This document shows, in pieces, positions 34,498 to 42,535 of a DNA stretch of 64,000 nucleotides (its first letter is position 1; each line of letters begins with the position of its first letter). A program made the position numbers and the translations under genes. Origin of the DNA: Mesosutterella multiformis (GTDB lineage Bacteria; Pseudomonadota; Gammaproteobacteria; Burkholderiales; Burkholderiaceae_F); the NCBI RefSeq assembly GCF_003402575.1, contig NZ_BGZJ01000001.1, positions 930,001 to 994,000 on the forward strand, in the 5' to 3' direction. The notes beneath the pieces are model-generated. The model was not told where the DNA came from, ran no database searches, and saw only the letters and a list, made by a program, of their open reading frames with translations.

Positions 34498-35937
34498 ATG
34501 GATATGTCTTTGAATAAGCTGAAAGTTGGTATTGTCGCCGGCATTCTGCCGCAGGCCGCTGTCGAACTGAAGACCCGGCTGATCGCGGAAGCTCAGAAGC
34601 TCGGACGTCCGGTCGAAGTGGTCATGGACTGGGAACCGCCGAGAAAAGACGCACCGGATCCCCTGTTCCATCTGCGTGATCAGAAGATGCTGTCGCTCGA
34701 CGCGTCGATCCGACTTCAGAAAGAGGGTGTTGATCTGATTCTTCTGCCCTGCGTCGCGGTCCAGAAATACCTGGATGAACTGCAGGTTGAAATCACGACG
34801 CCGGTGCTTGACTGGCTCTCTGCGATCGGAGAGGAACTGAAAGTTTCGGGCGCGAAAAAGGTGGGCGTGCTGAAGTGCGCCTATGCGCAGTGCTCGGCTT
34901 CCTCTCACGCGAGAATCTTTGCCGGCGGCGCTGAGCCGGTGCCGGCGGACGAAGAGGCTCAGAAGCTGACTGGGGAGGCGATTGCTGAAATCAAGGCATC
35001 CGGTGTAACCGACAAAGCGGTCGAGCTGCTCGCCGCGGCTGCCGGGAGGCTGGGAACCGTGGACGTGGTCCTGCCAATGAATGAGGCTGTGGCGCTCGCA
35101 GCGCCGAAACTCGCTGAAAAAGGCATTCCGGTTCTCGATACGATCGGGATCCTCGCGAAAGCCGCGGCCGCTTCGGAACCGAAGCCGCTACCGAAGCCCT
35201 TCAAACTGGGTCTGATCGGCGGACTTGGACCGGCGGCGACAGTGGATCTCTTTAATAAGATCGTGAAGGCAACCCCTGCGAAGACGGATCAGGAGCATTT
35301 CAAGCTTGTGATTGAGGAGAATCCTCAGACCCCGGACCGTACCGCATGCCTTCTTGAAGGCAAGACTGACCCGACGATCTGCCTCTATCACTCAGCCAAG
35401 CGTCTCGAAGAGGATGGCTGTGACGCGATCATCATTCCCTGCAATACCGCTCACGCGTTCCTTCCTTATATGAAGCGCTACCTCAAGGTGCCTTTTGTCG
35501 ATATGCAGCAGACGGCTCTTGAAGATATCGCGACCCGCTTCAAGGAACCCCGCATCGGTCTGCTGGCAACCTCCGGCACGATCAAGACCGGTATCTATTC
35601 GAAGAAGGCTGAGGCCATGGGGCTGCCGCTCTTTACCCCGGATGAAGAGCATCAGAAACTCGTGATGTCCGCGATTTACGGTCCCCAGGGCGCGAAGGCA
35701 GGATTCACGGAAGGGGTCTGCCGGGATGAACTTCTGAGCGCCGCGGAATATCTGGTGCGTGAATACGCCTGCAATGTGCTGATTCTGGGCTGCACGGAAC
35801 TGCCTCTGATTCTGGATGAGACGGACGAATTCCCGATTGCTGATTCGCGGGTCGCGATTGTCGATCCGACAGCGGTGCTTGCCCGCAAGGTGGCAAAGCT
35901 TGCTATGAGCGAGAATAAGAAGCGCGGTACCCGGTAA
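34498..35937 (+). CDS. Fused tandem Asp/Glu racemase-family protein
   Basis: 479 residues made of two Asp/Glu/hydantoin racemase domains joined by a Pro/Lys linker (about 226-235). The C-terminal domain (236-470) is a canonical aspartate/glutamate racemase: KLGLIGGLGPAATVDLFNKI, catalytic Cys315 in IIIPCNTAHAFLPYMK and Cys432 in LILGCTELPLILDE. The N-terminal domain (1-225) keeps Cys85 (LLPCVAVQKY) but has Met194 (VLPMNEAVAL) where the second catalytic Cys should be, and no TAH. Cytoplasmic, no signal. Family members are normally single-domain dimers; here a catalytic and a degenerate copy are fused. D-aspartate production is the default guess. It stands alone before a terminator. Confidence 0.85.
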   Translation: MDMSLNKLKVGIVAGILPQAAVELKTRLIAEAQKLGRPVEVVMDWEPPRKDAPDPLFHLRDQKMLSLDASIRLQKEGVDLILLPCVAVQKYLDELQVEITTPVLDWLSAIGEELKVSGAKKVGVLKCAYAQCSASSHARIFAGGAEPVPADEEAQKLTGEAIAEIKASGVTDKAVELLAAAAGRLGTVDVVLPMNEAVALAAPKLAEKGIPVLDTIGILAKAAAASEPKPLPKPFKLGLIGGLGPAATVDLFNKIVKATPAKTDQEHFKLVIEENPQTPDRTACLLEGKTDPTICLYHSAKRLEEDGCDAIIIPCNTAHAFLPYMKRYLKVPFVDMQQTALEDIATRFKEPRIGLLATSGTIKTGIYSKKAEAMGLPLFTPDEEHQKLVMSAIYGPQGAKAGFTEGVCRDELLSAAEYLVREYACNVLILGCTELPLILDETDEFPIADSRVAIVDPTAVLARKVAKLAMSENKKRGTR

Positions 35938-35965
35938 CAGCAGGCATCAGGTTTTGTGCTTTCTG

Positions 35966-36004
35966 AAGGCGGGCTGCGGTGTCACTGCAGTCCGCCTTTT
36001 TCTC
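35966..36004 (+). terminator. Terminator of the fused racemase gene
   Basis: AAGGCGG-CTGC pairs with GCAG-CCGCCTT with a small internal mismatch, followed by TTTTTCTC. It lies 28 bases after the stop codon. Confidence 0.82.
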
Positions 36005-36033
36005 AGAGAATTCTGAATGAAAGGAGTGCGCGG

Positions 36034-36930
36034 ATGGTAAAGACAAAGATTGAAAAAGCGGCCTTTATCGGTCTCGGTGTCATGGGCTACCCGATGGCGG
36101 GACATCTGGCGAAGAGCGGCTTCAGCGTGATGGTTTATAACCGCACGAAGAGCAAAGCGGACCGCTGGGTGTCAGAGTTCGGGGGCAGGGCAGCGGCGAC
36201 TCCCCGAGAGGCAGCCTCAGGCGCTGATATTGTTTTTCTCTGTGTCGGGAACGATAACGATGTCCGCTCAGTTGTCTATGGCGAGGATGGGGCGCTGGCC
36301 GGCATGACGCCCGGCGCCATTCTCTGGGACGACACAACCGATTCCGCGCAGCTCGCACGTGAACTCTACAAAGCCGCGAAAGAGAAAGGGGTGTCCTTCA
36401 TTGACGCCCCGGTCTCAGGAGGCCAGTCCGGAGCAGAAAAAGGCGTGCTGACCGTCATGTGCGGCGGTGATGAGGAGGCGTTTGAAGCCGGAAAAACCGC
36501 GGCTGCCGCCTTCTCCTGCGCGGTGACCCGGATTGGGGAAGCCGGGGCCGGACAGCTCGCGAAGATGGTGAATCAGATCTGCATTGCCGGAATAGTTCAG
36601 GGGCTTTCCGAAGCGGCAGCCTTTGGCATGAACGCCGGTCTCGATATGGATAAGGTGTTCGGCGTTCTGGAAAAGGGTGCTGCGGGTTCCTGGCAGATGG
36701 CAAACCGCGGAAAGACCATGGTTCGCGATCAGTTTGATTTTGGGTTTGCCGTCGACTGGATGAGAAAGGATCTCGGGATCGCGCTCGCGGAGGCGTCCAG
36801 AAATGGCTCCTCTCTTCCTCTCACAGCGCTTGTTGATCAGTTTTACGGCGAAGTCCAGCATCTCGGGGGCCGCCGCTGGGATACATCGAGTCTGATCGCG
36901 CGTCTTCCGAGAAAAAAGCCCGGGTGCTGA
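36034..36930 (+). CDS. NAD(P)-dependent beta-hydroxyacid dehydrogenase (HIBADH/GarR family)
   Basis: A 298-residue cytoplasmic oxidoreductase of the 3-hydroxyisobutyrate / tartronate-semialdehyde reductase family. Start ATG 36034 has AAGGAG eight bases upstream. The Rossmann motif is AAFIGLGVMGYPMAGHLAKS; the substrate motif is DAPVSGGQSGAEKGVLTVMCGG; the catalytic Lys is in GAGQLAKMVNQICIAG; the C-terminal FAVDWMRKDLGIALAEA is typical. VMVYNRTKSKAD after the Rossmann core (Asn-Arg-Thr) hints at NADP preference. The actual hydroxyacid is not determined, and the neighbours give no pathway clue. Confidence 0.87.
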   Translation: MVKTKIEKAAFIGLGVMGYPMAGHLAKSGFSVMVYNRTKSKADRWVSEFGGRAAATPREAASGADIVFLCVGNDNDVRSVVYGEDGALAGMTPGAILWDDTTDSAQLARELYKAAKEKGVSFIDAPVSGGQSGAEKGVLTVMCGGDEEAFEAGKTAAAAFSCAVTRIGEAGAGQLAKMVNQICIAGIVQGLSEAAAFGMNAGLDMDKVFGVLEKGAAGSWQMANRGKTMVRDQFDFGFAVDWMRKDLGIALAEASRNGSSLPLTALVDQFYGEVQHLGGRRWDTSSLIARLPRKKPGC

Positions 36931-37017
36931 ATCCTGAAACTTAAAAAGCTAAAATAACGGACTTTAGCGTTTAAGAAACGCTGCAACTCTGTTGTTTACT
37001 CATAAAGAAAATCTGCC

Positions 37018-39090
37018 ATGGCCGTTGAAAACGAAAACACTGCGCCGGTTAATTCAAACTTCATCCGCACGCTGATCGAGGAAGATATCGAGAAGGGAGC
37101 GACTGTGCCCCGTAAATGGTGCGGTCATCCGGCTCCTTATTCCGAGCAGGTGAAGGGAGTGGATGATCCGGCGAGAATCCGTACCCGCTTCCCTCCGGAG
37201 CCTAACGGATATCTGCATATCGGCCACGCGAAGAGCATCTGCATTAACTTCGGCATGGCCCGCGATTTCGGCGGCTATGCGCATATGCGTTTCGATGATA
37301 CGAATCCGGGAAAGGAAAGCCCTGAGTACGTGGAGTCCATTAAGGAAACCGTGAAGTGGCTTGGTTTCAGCTGGGAGCATAACGGAGAAAATGATCTTTT
37401 CTTCGCCAGCTCGTACTTCAAGTGGATGTACCAGTTTGCTGAGTATCTGATCCGCACCGGCTATGCCTATGTGGATGAGCAGACCCAGGATGAGATGCGC
37501 GCGAACCGCGGTACGCTCACTGAGCCGGGCAAGGATTCTCCTTTCCGCAACCGCAGCGTGGAGGAAAACCTCCGCGTCTTCCGCGAGATGCGTGACGGAA
37601 AGCACCCGGAGGGTTCCATGGTGCTCCGCGCGAAGATCGACATGGCAAGCCCGAATGTGAATCTCCGCGATCCGGCGATCTACCGTATCCGTTTCGCTGA
37701 GCATCAGGAAACGGGCAACGAATGGTGCATCTATCCGATGTACACCTTTGCCCATCCGATTGAGGATTCGCTTGAGAACATCACGCATTCCCTCTGCACG
37801 CTGGAGTTTGAGGATCAGCGTCCGTTCTACGACTGGGCGCTTGAACGCATCGTTCCGGAACTGCGCACGCCGCAGTACGAGGAAGCGAAGCAGATCCTGA
37901 AGGATATGGCGGAAGGCCGGGATGACCGCGCGGACGCGTTCCTTGCCCGCGTTGAAGAGTCGAAGGCGAAGCTTGGCATTACCTCCGATCCTGAAGTCGC
38001 GATGGCGGAGATCCTCGCCCGCCATGGGGCCGAGTCGCCGCTTGCGGCTGATGCCGCTGACCGGAAGGCCGCTTTCGCGCTCCTTAACGACCACACCGAA
38101 AACTTCACTCCGGTGCTCCAGGCAGCGCTCGATGTTGTGCGTCCGAATTTCTTCATGCTGTCCCATCAGCATGAGTTCAACCGACTCAATATCACGAATG
38201 TGGTTCTTTCGAAGAGAAAACTGATCACGCTCGTGAAGGAAGGTCTGGTGGACGGCTGGGATGATCCCCGTATGCCGACTCTCGTTGGTCTGCGCCGCCG
38301 CGGCTACACCCCGGAATCGATCCGCAACTTCGTTGAGAAGAGCGGTGTCTCGAAGACTTCGAACAGCTGGATCGACTACTCGGTGCTCGAGAACAGCCTT
38401 CGTGAGGACCTGGATCAGAAAGCCGCCCGCCGCATGGCGGTTCTTCATCCGCTGAAGCTTGTGATCGACAACTATCCTGAGAACCAGACGGAACTCATGG
38501 AGGCGAGCAATCATCCGAAGAACCCCGATATGGGCGTGCGCAGCATTCCCTTCTCGCGGGAACTCTGGATTGAAGAGAGTGACTTCAGCCTGGACCCGCC
38601 GAAGGGCTACAAGCGTCTGACGCTTCCGAAGGATGGCTCCCCCGCGAAGCCGGTTCGTCTTCGCGCCGCTTATATCATTCAGCCGGTTTCCTGCGAAACT
38701 GATGAAAACGGCCGTGTGACGGTGGTTCATGCCCAGTACTTCCCGGAGACGAAGAGTGGGTCGACCGGTGCCGATACGGTGAAGGCGAAGGCCACGATCC
38801 ACTGGGTCGACGCGAAGACGGCTCTCCCTGCTGAAATCCGGGTGTATGGACGGCTTTTTGAGATGGAACATCCCGAATCGTCTGAAGCAGATTACCGGAC
38901 GCTCCTGAATCCGAACTCCAAGGAGATCCTTAAGGGGTATGTTGAACCGGCTCTCGCAGAAGCGAAGAAGGATGAAAAGTTCCAGTTTGAGCGCAACGGT
39001 TACTTTGTTGCTGATCGGGTGGATTTCACCGGAGAGCATCCTGTTTTCAATCTTTCTGTGACGCTTCGTGATTCCAAGGGCAAGTTCTGA
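37018..39090 (+). CDS. glnS: Glutaminyl-tRNA synthetase with a ~98-residue insertion
   Basis: Class I synthetase charging tRNA-Gln. 690 residues against 554 in E. coli. HIGH motif in TRFPPEPNGYLHIGHAKSIC (HIGH at 67-70), RFDDTNPGKE, EFEDQRPFYDWALERI, and the KMSKS-equivalent VVLSKRKL (396-402), then GWDDPRMPTLVGLRRRGYT and the two C-terminal beta-barrels including the tRNA anticodon region ending FNLSVTLRDSKGKF. Two differences from E. coli: about 20 extra residues in the N-terminal arm (residues 31-50), and about 98 charged, helix-prone residues (about 283-380) between WALERI and HEFNRLN, where E. coli has a short loop. Function of the insert is unknown. Monocistronic with a hairpin terminator. 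Confidence 0.94.
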   Translation: MAVENENTAPVNSNFIRTLIEEDIEKGATVPRKWCGHPAPYSEQVKGVDDPARIRTRFPPEPNGYLHIGHAKSICINFGMARDFGGYAHMRFDDTNPGKESPEYVESIKETVKWLGFSWEHNGENDLFFASSYFKWMYQFAEYLIRTGYAYVDEQTQDEMRANRGTLTEPGKDSPFRNRSVEENLRVFREMRDGKHPEGSMVLRAKIDMASPNVNLRDPAIYRIRFAEHQETGNEWCIYPMYTFAHPIEDSLENITHSLCTLEFEDQRPFYDWALERIVPELRTPQYEEAKQILKDMAEGRDDRADAFLARVEESKAKLGITSDPEVAMAEILARHGAESPLAADAADRKAAFALLNDHTENFTPVLQAALDVVRPNFFMLSHQHEFNRLNITNVVLSKRKLITLVKEGLVDGWDDPRMPTLVGLRRRGYTPESIRNFVEKSGVSKTSNSWIDYSVLENSLREDLDQKAARRMAVLHPLKLVIDNYPENQTELMEASNHPKNPDMGVRSIPFSRELWIEESDFSLDPPKGYKRLTLPKDGSPAKPVRLRAAYIIQPVSCETDENGRVTVVHAQYFPETKSGSTGADTVKAKATIHWVDAKTALPAEIRVYGRLFEMEHPESSEADYRTLLNPNSKEILKGYVEPALAEAKKDEKFQFERNGYFVADRVDFTGEHPVFNLSVTLRDSKGKF

Positions 39091-39126
39091 TAACTAAGAC
39101 TCTTTGCTGAGGATCCCGTTTTGCCG

Positions 39127-39163
39127 ATAGAACCCGGATGGAAAAAACCATCCGGGTTCTATA
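39127..39163 (+). terminator. Hairpin terminator after glnS
   Basis: TAGAACCCGGATGG and CCATCCGGGTTCTA form a perfect 14-base stem with an A6 loop. The following T-tract is weak (ATAACTTT), so it may also act as an mRNA 3' stabiliser. Confidence 0.75.
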
Positions 39164-39202
39164 ACTTTATGGGTATTTATTCAGTTTTTTTAAACTTTCG
39201 GA

Positions 39203-39208
39203 TATAAT
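39203..39208 (+). promoter_or_regulatory. -10 element of the flavin reductase promoter
   Basis: A consensus TATAAT lies 78 bases before the start codon in AT-rich sequence following the glnS hairpin. The -35 position (near 39180, TTCAGT) is weak, which is compatible with activator dependence. I did not find an FNR-like palindrome here. Confidence 0.55.
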
Positions 39209-39285
39209 CTGCCGCTGATTTCTTACCTATTCTGGGTAGCAGGGGGACTACTGACTGCCCGGAACCAAAATTCACTGGAGAGAAT

Positions 39286-40695
39286 ATGAAAAAAGCTTTG
39301 TTAGCTCTGGCTCTGACTGCCGCCTTTGGTGTCGCCAACGCGGCTCAGAATGTCAACACGGATGTCGTGATCGTCGGTGCCGGCGGTGCTGGTCTGGCTG
39401 CTGCTGTTGAAGCCCACGATCTTGGCGCCAAGGTGATCGTCGTCGAAAAGATGGCTTTCCCGGGCGGCAACACCACCCGCGCTGCCGGCGGCCTGAACGC
39501 TGCTGCCACGCCTCTGCAGCAGGCTAAGGGGATTTATGACACCCCCGAAATCATGTTCTTCGACACGATGAAGGGCGGCCACTGGAAGAACAATCCGGAA
39601 CTCGTCCGCGTGCTCGCTAACCACGCCAAGGATTCCGTTGACTGGCTGCTCGCCCTCGGCGGTGACTTCCATGACGTCGGTCTGATGGCCGGTGCCACCA
39701 AGCCCCGTACGCATCGCCCGACCGGCGGCAACCTCGTTGGCCCGGAAGTGGTTCGCACGCTTTACACGGCTGCTGAAAACCGCAAGGTTGACATCCGTGT
39801 GAACACGAAGGCCGAAGAGATCCTGAAGAACGCCAAGGGTGCCGCTACCGGTATCAAGGTGAAGGGTCCGGAAGGTGAATACGTGATCAACGCCAAGGCT
39901 GTTGTGATCGCGGCCGGCGGTTTCGGCGCGAACAACGAGATGGTTGCTCACTACGTTCCGCGTCTGAAGGGCTTCTCCACGACGAACCAGCCGGGCGCTA
40001 CCGGCGACGGCATGATCATGGCTGAAAAGGCCGGTGCCAAGCTGATCGATATGACCGAGATCCAGACCCACCCGACGGTGGTTCCGGGCAACGGCGAAAT
40101 GATCACTGAAGCTGTCCGCGGCAACGGCGCCATTCTCGTGAATCACGAAGGCAAGCGCTTCTACAACGAGCTCGAGACCCGCGACAACGTTTCTGCCGCC
40201 ATTCTGAAGCAGACCGACAAGAACGCGTTCCTCTTCTTCGACTCTGATATGCAGAAGTCCCTGAAGGCCACGAACAACTACATCAAGCAGAGCTACACCG
40301 TCACGGGCAACTCCCTTGATGAAATCGCTGCCAAGATGAAGGTTCCGGCTGCTGCCCTCAAGCAGACCATGACGGAATACGCTGCTGCTGTGGCCGCCAA
40401 GAACGACAAGCAGTTCGGCCGCGCTGACCTGCCCCGTCCGCTCAACAAGGCTCCGTTCTACGCCATCATCGTGACCCCGGCCGTGCACCACTGCATGGGC
40501 GGTATCAAGATCGACACGAAGACCCAGGTTTATGGCCAGAATGGTCAGATTATCCCGGGCCTCTTCGCGGCTGGTGAAGTGACCGGCGGCGTGCACGGCG
40601 GCAACCGTCTCGGCGGCAACGCTCAGGCTGATATCGTGACCTTCGGTCACATCGCTGGCCAGCAGGCCTACATCTACACCCGTCTCAACAAGTAA
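39286..40695 (+). CDS. Periplasmic FAD-dependent fumarate reductase-type flavoprotein
   Basis: A secreted (signal MKKALLALALTAAFGVANA) 469-residue flavoprotein of the soluble fumarate reductase/flavocytochrome c family, lacking the tetraheme domain. FAD motif: DVVIVGAGGAGLAAAVEAHD. Active site: His262 (IQTHPTVVPG), Thr274/Glu275 (MITEAVRGNGA), Arg299 (ELETRD), His401 (TPAVHHCMGG) and Arg441 (GGVHGGNRLGGN). These correspond, at a constant offset of 103, to His365, Thr377, Glu378, Arg402, His504 and Arg544 of Shewanella FccA. Fumarate is therefore the leading substrate; a related enoate is possible. Electrons probably come from the FMN carrier encoded next. Codon use looks highly biased, like a strongly expressed gene. 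Confidence 0.9.
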   Translation: MKKALLALALTAAFGVANAAQNVNTDVVIVGAGGAGLAAAVEAHDLGAKVIVVEKMAFPGGNTTRAAGGLNAAATPLQQAKGIYDTPEIMFFDTMKGGHWKNNPELVRVLANHAKDSVDWLLALGGDFHDVGLMAGATKPRTHRPTGGNLVGPEVVRTLYTAAENRKVDIRVNTKAEEILKNAKGAATGIKVKGPEGEYVINAKAVVIAAGGFGANNEMVAHYVPRLKGFSTTNQPGATGDGMIMAEKAGAKLIDMTEIQTHPTVVPGNGEMITEAVRGNGAILVNHEGKRFYNELETRDNVSAAILKQTDKNAFLFFDSDMQKSLKATNNYIKQSYTVTGNSLDEIAAKMKVPAAALKQTMTEYAAAVAAKNDKQFGRADLPRPLNKAPFYAIIVTPAVHHCMGGIKIDTKTQVYGQNGQIIPGLFAAGEVTGGVHGGNRLGGNAQADIVTFGHIAGQQAYIYTRLNK

Positions 40696-40726
40696 TCAGA
40701 CGGCTGTATCCCTGAAAAAGGGCTGA

Positions 40727-40765
40727 AAACAGACGCTTCTCCCTGAAAGGGGGAAGCGTTTGTTA
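40727..40765 (+). terminator. Terminator after the flavin reductase gene
   Basis: ACGCTTCTCCC pairs with GGGGGAAGCGT around a short loop and is followed by TTGTT. It lies about 30 bases after the stop codon and overlaps the -35 region of the next promoter. Confidence 0.75.
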
Positions 40766-40787
40766 TTAATTGGAATTAGGGGATAAT
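40760..40787 (+). promoter_or_regulatory. Promoter and structured leader of the FMN carrier gene
   Basis: TTGTTA (40760-40765), 16 bases, GATAAT (40782-40787) would start a transcript near 40794 with a leader of about 155 bases. The leader contains two small perfect hairpins, GAGGGT/ACCCTC (40792-40810) and GAGGC/GCCTC (40902-40918). It does not match the FMN riboswitch pattern that I know. Confidence 0.5.
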
Positions 40788-40950
40788 GCTAGAGGGTAAA
40801 TCTGACCCTCCATAAAGGCTGACTTCGTATTATTATTACGCAGTCTCGGAAAAGGAATTCAGAAACCGATTAAAGGCTGAGTTTCCGGACCGAAGTTTTC
40901 AGAGGCTACCAACGCCTCGACATATCCCCCATTAATAGGAAGAAAACACC

Positions 40951-41277
40951 ATGAAGAAACTGATCGTTCTCGCCGCTGCCGCTCTCCTCGCCGCTGGTGC
41001 CAACGCTGCTTACAAGGACGGCTCCTACACGGGTGAAGGCCAGGGCAAGTCTGGTCCCGTTAAGGTTCAGGTGACCGTTAAGGCCGGCAAGATCGCCTCC
41101 GTTAAGGTTCTCGAACAGAAAGAAACCCCGATGATCTTCAAGGGCGCTGAAGCCGGCGTTATCCCCGCGATCGTCAAGGCCAATGGCACGAAGGGTGTTG
41201 CCACCGTTTCCGGCGCCACGCTGTCCTCCAAGGGCATCATCGCCGCTACGAACGCTGCTCTCGCCAAGGCCAAGTAA
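40951..41277 (+). CDS. Secreted FMN-binding domain protein (covalent flavin carrier)
   Basis: A 108-residue periplasmic protein: signal peptide MKKLIVLAAAALLAAGANAA, then a single FMN_bind domain. The flavinylation motif is SGATLSSKG with Thr90 as the expected acceptor of covalent FMN from ApbE. It is the small electron-carrier equivalent of the FMN domain that is fused to fumarate reductase-like flavoproteins in other bacteria. It lies between the reductase and apbE genes, all co-directional, but each has its own terminator, so expression can be tuned separately. Like the reductase, it looks highly expressed (strong bias to GCC/GCT, AAG, GTT). Confidence 0.92.
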   Translation: MKKLIVLAAAALLAAGANAAYKDGSYTGEGQGKSGPVKVQVTVKAGKIASVKVLEQKETPMIFKGAEAGVIPAIVKANGTKGVATVSGATLSSKGIIAATNAALAKAK

Positions 41278-41321
41278 TCTGTTCTTCCTTTAGGAAGATA
41301 GATTCTCTGTCTTAGAGACGG

Positions 41322-41350
41322 TAGGGCGCCCTCTGGGCGCCCTTATTTTT
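41322..41350 (+). terminator. Terminator after the FMN carrier gene
   Basis: AGGGCGCCC and GGGCGCCCT form a nine-base GC-rich stem with a TCT loop, followed by TATTTTTT. Confidence 0.92.
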
Positions 41351-41378
41351 TGCAGATTCTGCTGGAGTTGTCCGATTT

Positions 41379-42452
41379 ATGATTTCCCGCCGTCATTTTC
41401 TTCAGGCGACGCTGCCCCTGATTGCCTCGGCTGCCGCGCCGGCTGCCTTTGCCGCTGTGAGCCAGGAGAGCGAGTTTTCCGCTCAGAAAACCACTTTCTC
41501 AATGGGCACCATGATTTTTCTTCAGGTCTACGCGCCTACGCAGGAAAAGGCTGATCTGTGGTTAGGGAAGGCGGACGATGAGATGAACCGCCTCGCCTCG
41601 CTGATGACCGTTCATGAGGCTGATAGTCCGCTGCTGGAGGTGATCCGTCACTCCGGAACCGATGTTGAGGTTCCCCCGGAAGTGGCTGAGGTGGTTGAGG
41701 ATTCCATTGTTGTTGCCCGGGAGTCCGATGGAGCGTTTGAACCCACGATTGGAAAGCTGGTTGATGTCTGGAAGATCGGTTTCGGCGGAAAGACTGTCCC
41801 GAGTGAGGCGGCTATCCGTGAAGCCCTGAAGTACGTTGACTGGAGAAAGATCCGCGTGACCCGCCGGGATGGCAAGTGCTACATCTATATTGCTCCTGGT
41901 CAGGATATCGATATGGGCGGCATCGCGAAGGGCTATATCGGTACCAAAATGGCTGATTTTCTGTCGGGACTCGGCATGAAGCGCGGTCTTCTTAACCTTG
42001 GCGGCAATGTGGTGCTGATAGGCTCAGCCCCGGGGAACCGCCCCTGGAAGATCGGTCTTCAGCATCCGCTCGAAGAGCGTAATGGGTTCTTTGCGGTGGT
42101 CTCCGCTGAGAATGAATCCGTGATCACGTCGGGTGCCTATGAGAGGAAACTGCAGACGCATGGGAAGACGTACGGGCACATTCTGTCCCCTGTAACGGGT
42201 TACCCTGTGACAACCGACCTCTCGTCTGTCACGATCGTCGATAAGGATGGCGCGAAGGCGGATGCCTGGTGCACGGCGCTTTTTGCCATGGGCAAAAAGA
42301 AGTCTCTTGAACTCCTGTCCCGCCGTCCGGATCTGGAAGCCATTCTGATGAGCGCCGACTGTAAGGCGGTCTATATGACGCCGGGGATCGCGAAGCGCTG
42401 CACGATTACAGAGCCCTCCGTGATTGAGCGTACGGTTCTGGTTCGCGGCTGA
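41379..42452 (+). CDS. apbE: FAD:protein FMN transferase ApbE
   Basis: Magnesium-dependent enzyme that attaches FMN to a Ser/Thr of target flavoproteins in the periplasm. 357 residues, with a twin-arginine-type signal (SRRHFLQATLPLIASAAAPA). Motifs: GTMIFLQVYA, DIDMGGIAKGYIGTKMADFL, RGLLNLGGNVVLIGSAPGN, SPVTGYPVTTDLSSVTIV and the metal-binding DGAKADAWCTALFAMGK. The adjacent FMN carrier with a SGAT motif is its obvious substrate. Convergent with fnr, with a shared bidirectional terminator. Confidence 0.95.
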   Translation: MISRRHFLQATLPLIASAAAPAAFAAVSQESEFSAQKTTFSMGTMIFLQVYAPTQEKADLWLGKADDEMNRLASLMTVHEADSPLLEVIRHSGTDVEVPPEVAEVVEDSIVVARESDGAFEPTIGKLVDVWKIGFGGKTVPSEAAIREALKYVDWRKIRVTRRDGKCYIYIAPGQDIDMGGIAKGYIGTKMADFLSGLGMKRGLLNLGGNVVLIGSAPGNRPWKIGLQHPLEERNGFFAVVSAENESVITSGAYERKLQTHGKTYGHILSPVTGYPVTTDLSSVTIVDKDGAKADAWCTALFAMGKKKSLELLSRRPDLEAILMSADCKAVYMTPGIAKRCTITEPSVIERTVLVRG

Positions 42453-42472
42453 TTTATACGGGCTGCGTGAAA

Positions 42473-42515
42473 ACAAACGCCTGAGGGATGGAAAATCCTT
42501 CAGGCGTTTTGTTTG
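42473..42515. terminator. Bidirectional terminator between apbE and fnr
   Basis: AAACGCCTGA-GGA pairs with TCC-TCAGGCGTTT around a seven-base loop, followed by TGTTTG on plus; on minus the same stem is followed by TTTGTTTT. Confidence 0.88.
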
Positions 42516-42535
42516 TGAAGTTGCGGCGCGGGTAA

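Noticed and set aside
37054-39039. 661-codon open frame opposite glnS, and similar long frames opposite gyrA, rpsA and the flavin reductase
   Set aside because: Same codon-bias artefact; each sense-strand gene is a clear full-length family member, and no ribosome site or domain supports the antisense frames.
40788-40950. FMN riboswitch in front of the FMN carrier gene
   Set aside because: The conserved RFN blocks (AGGAUUC-type start and the GGGGCGGGGUG region) are not present; only two short hairpins are seen.
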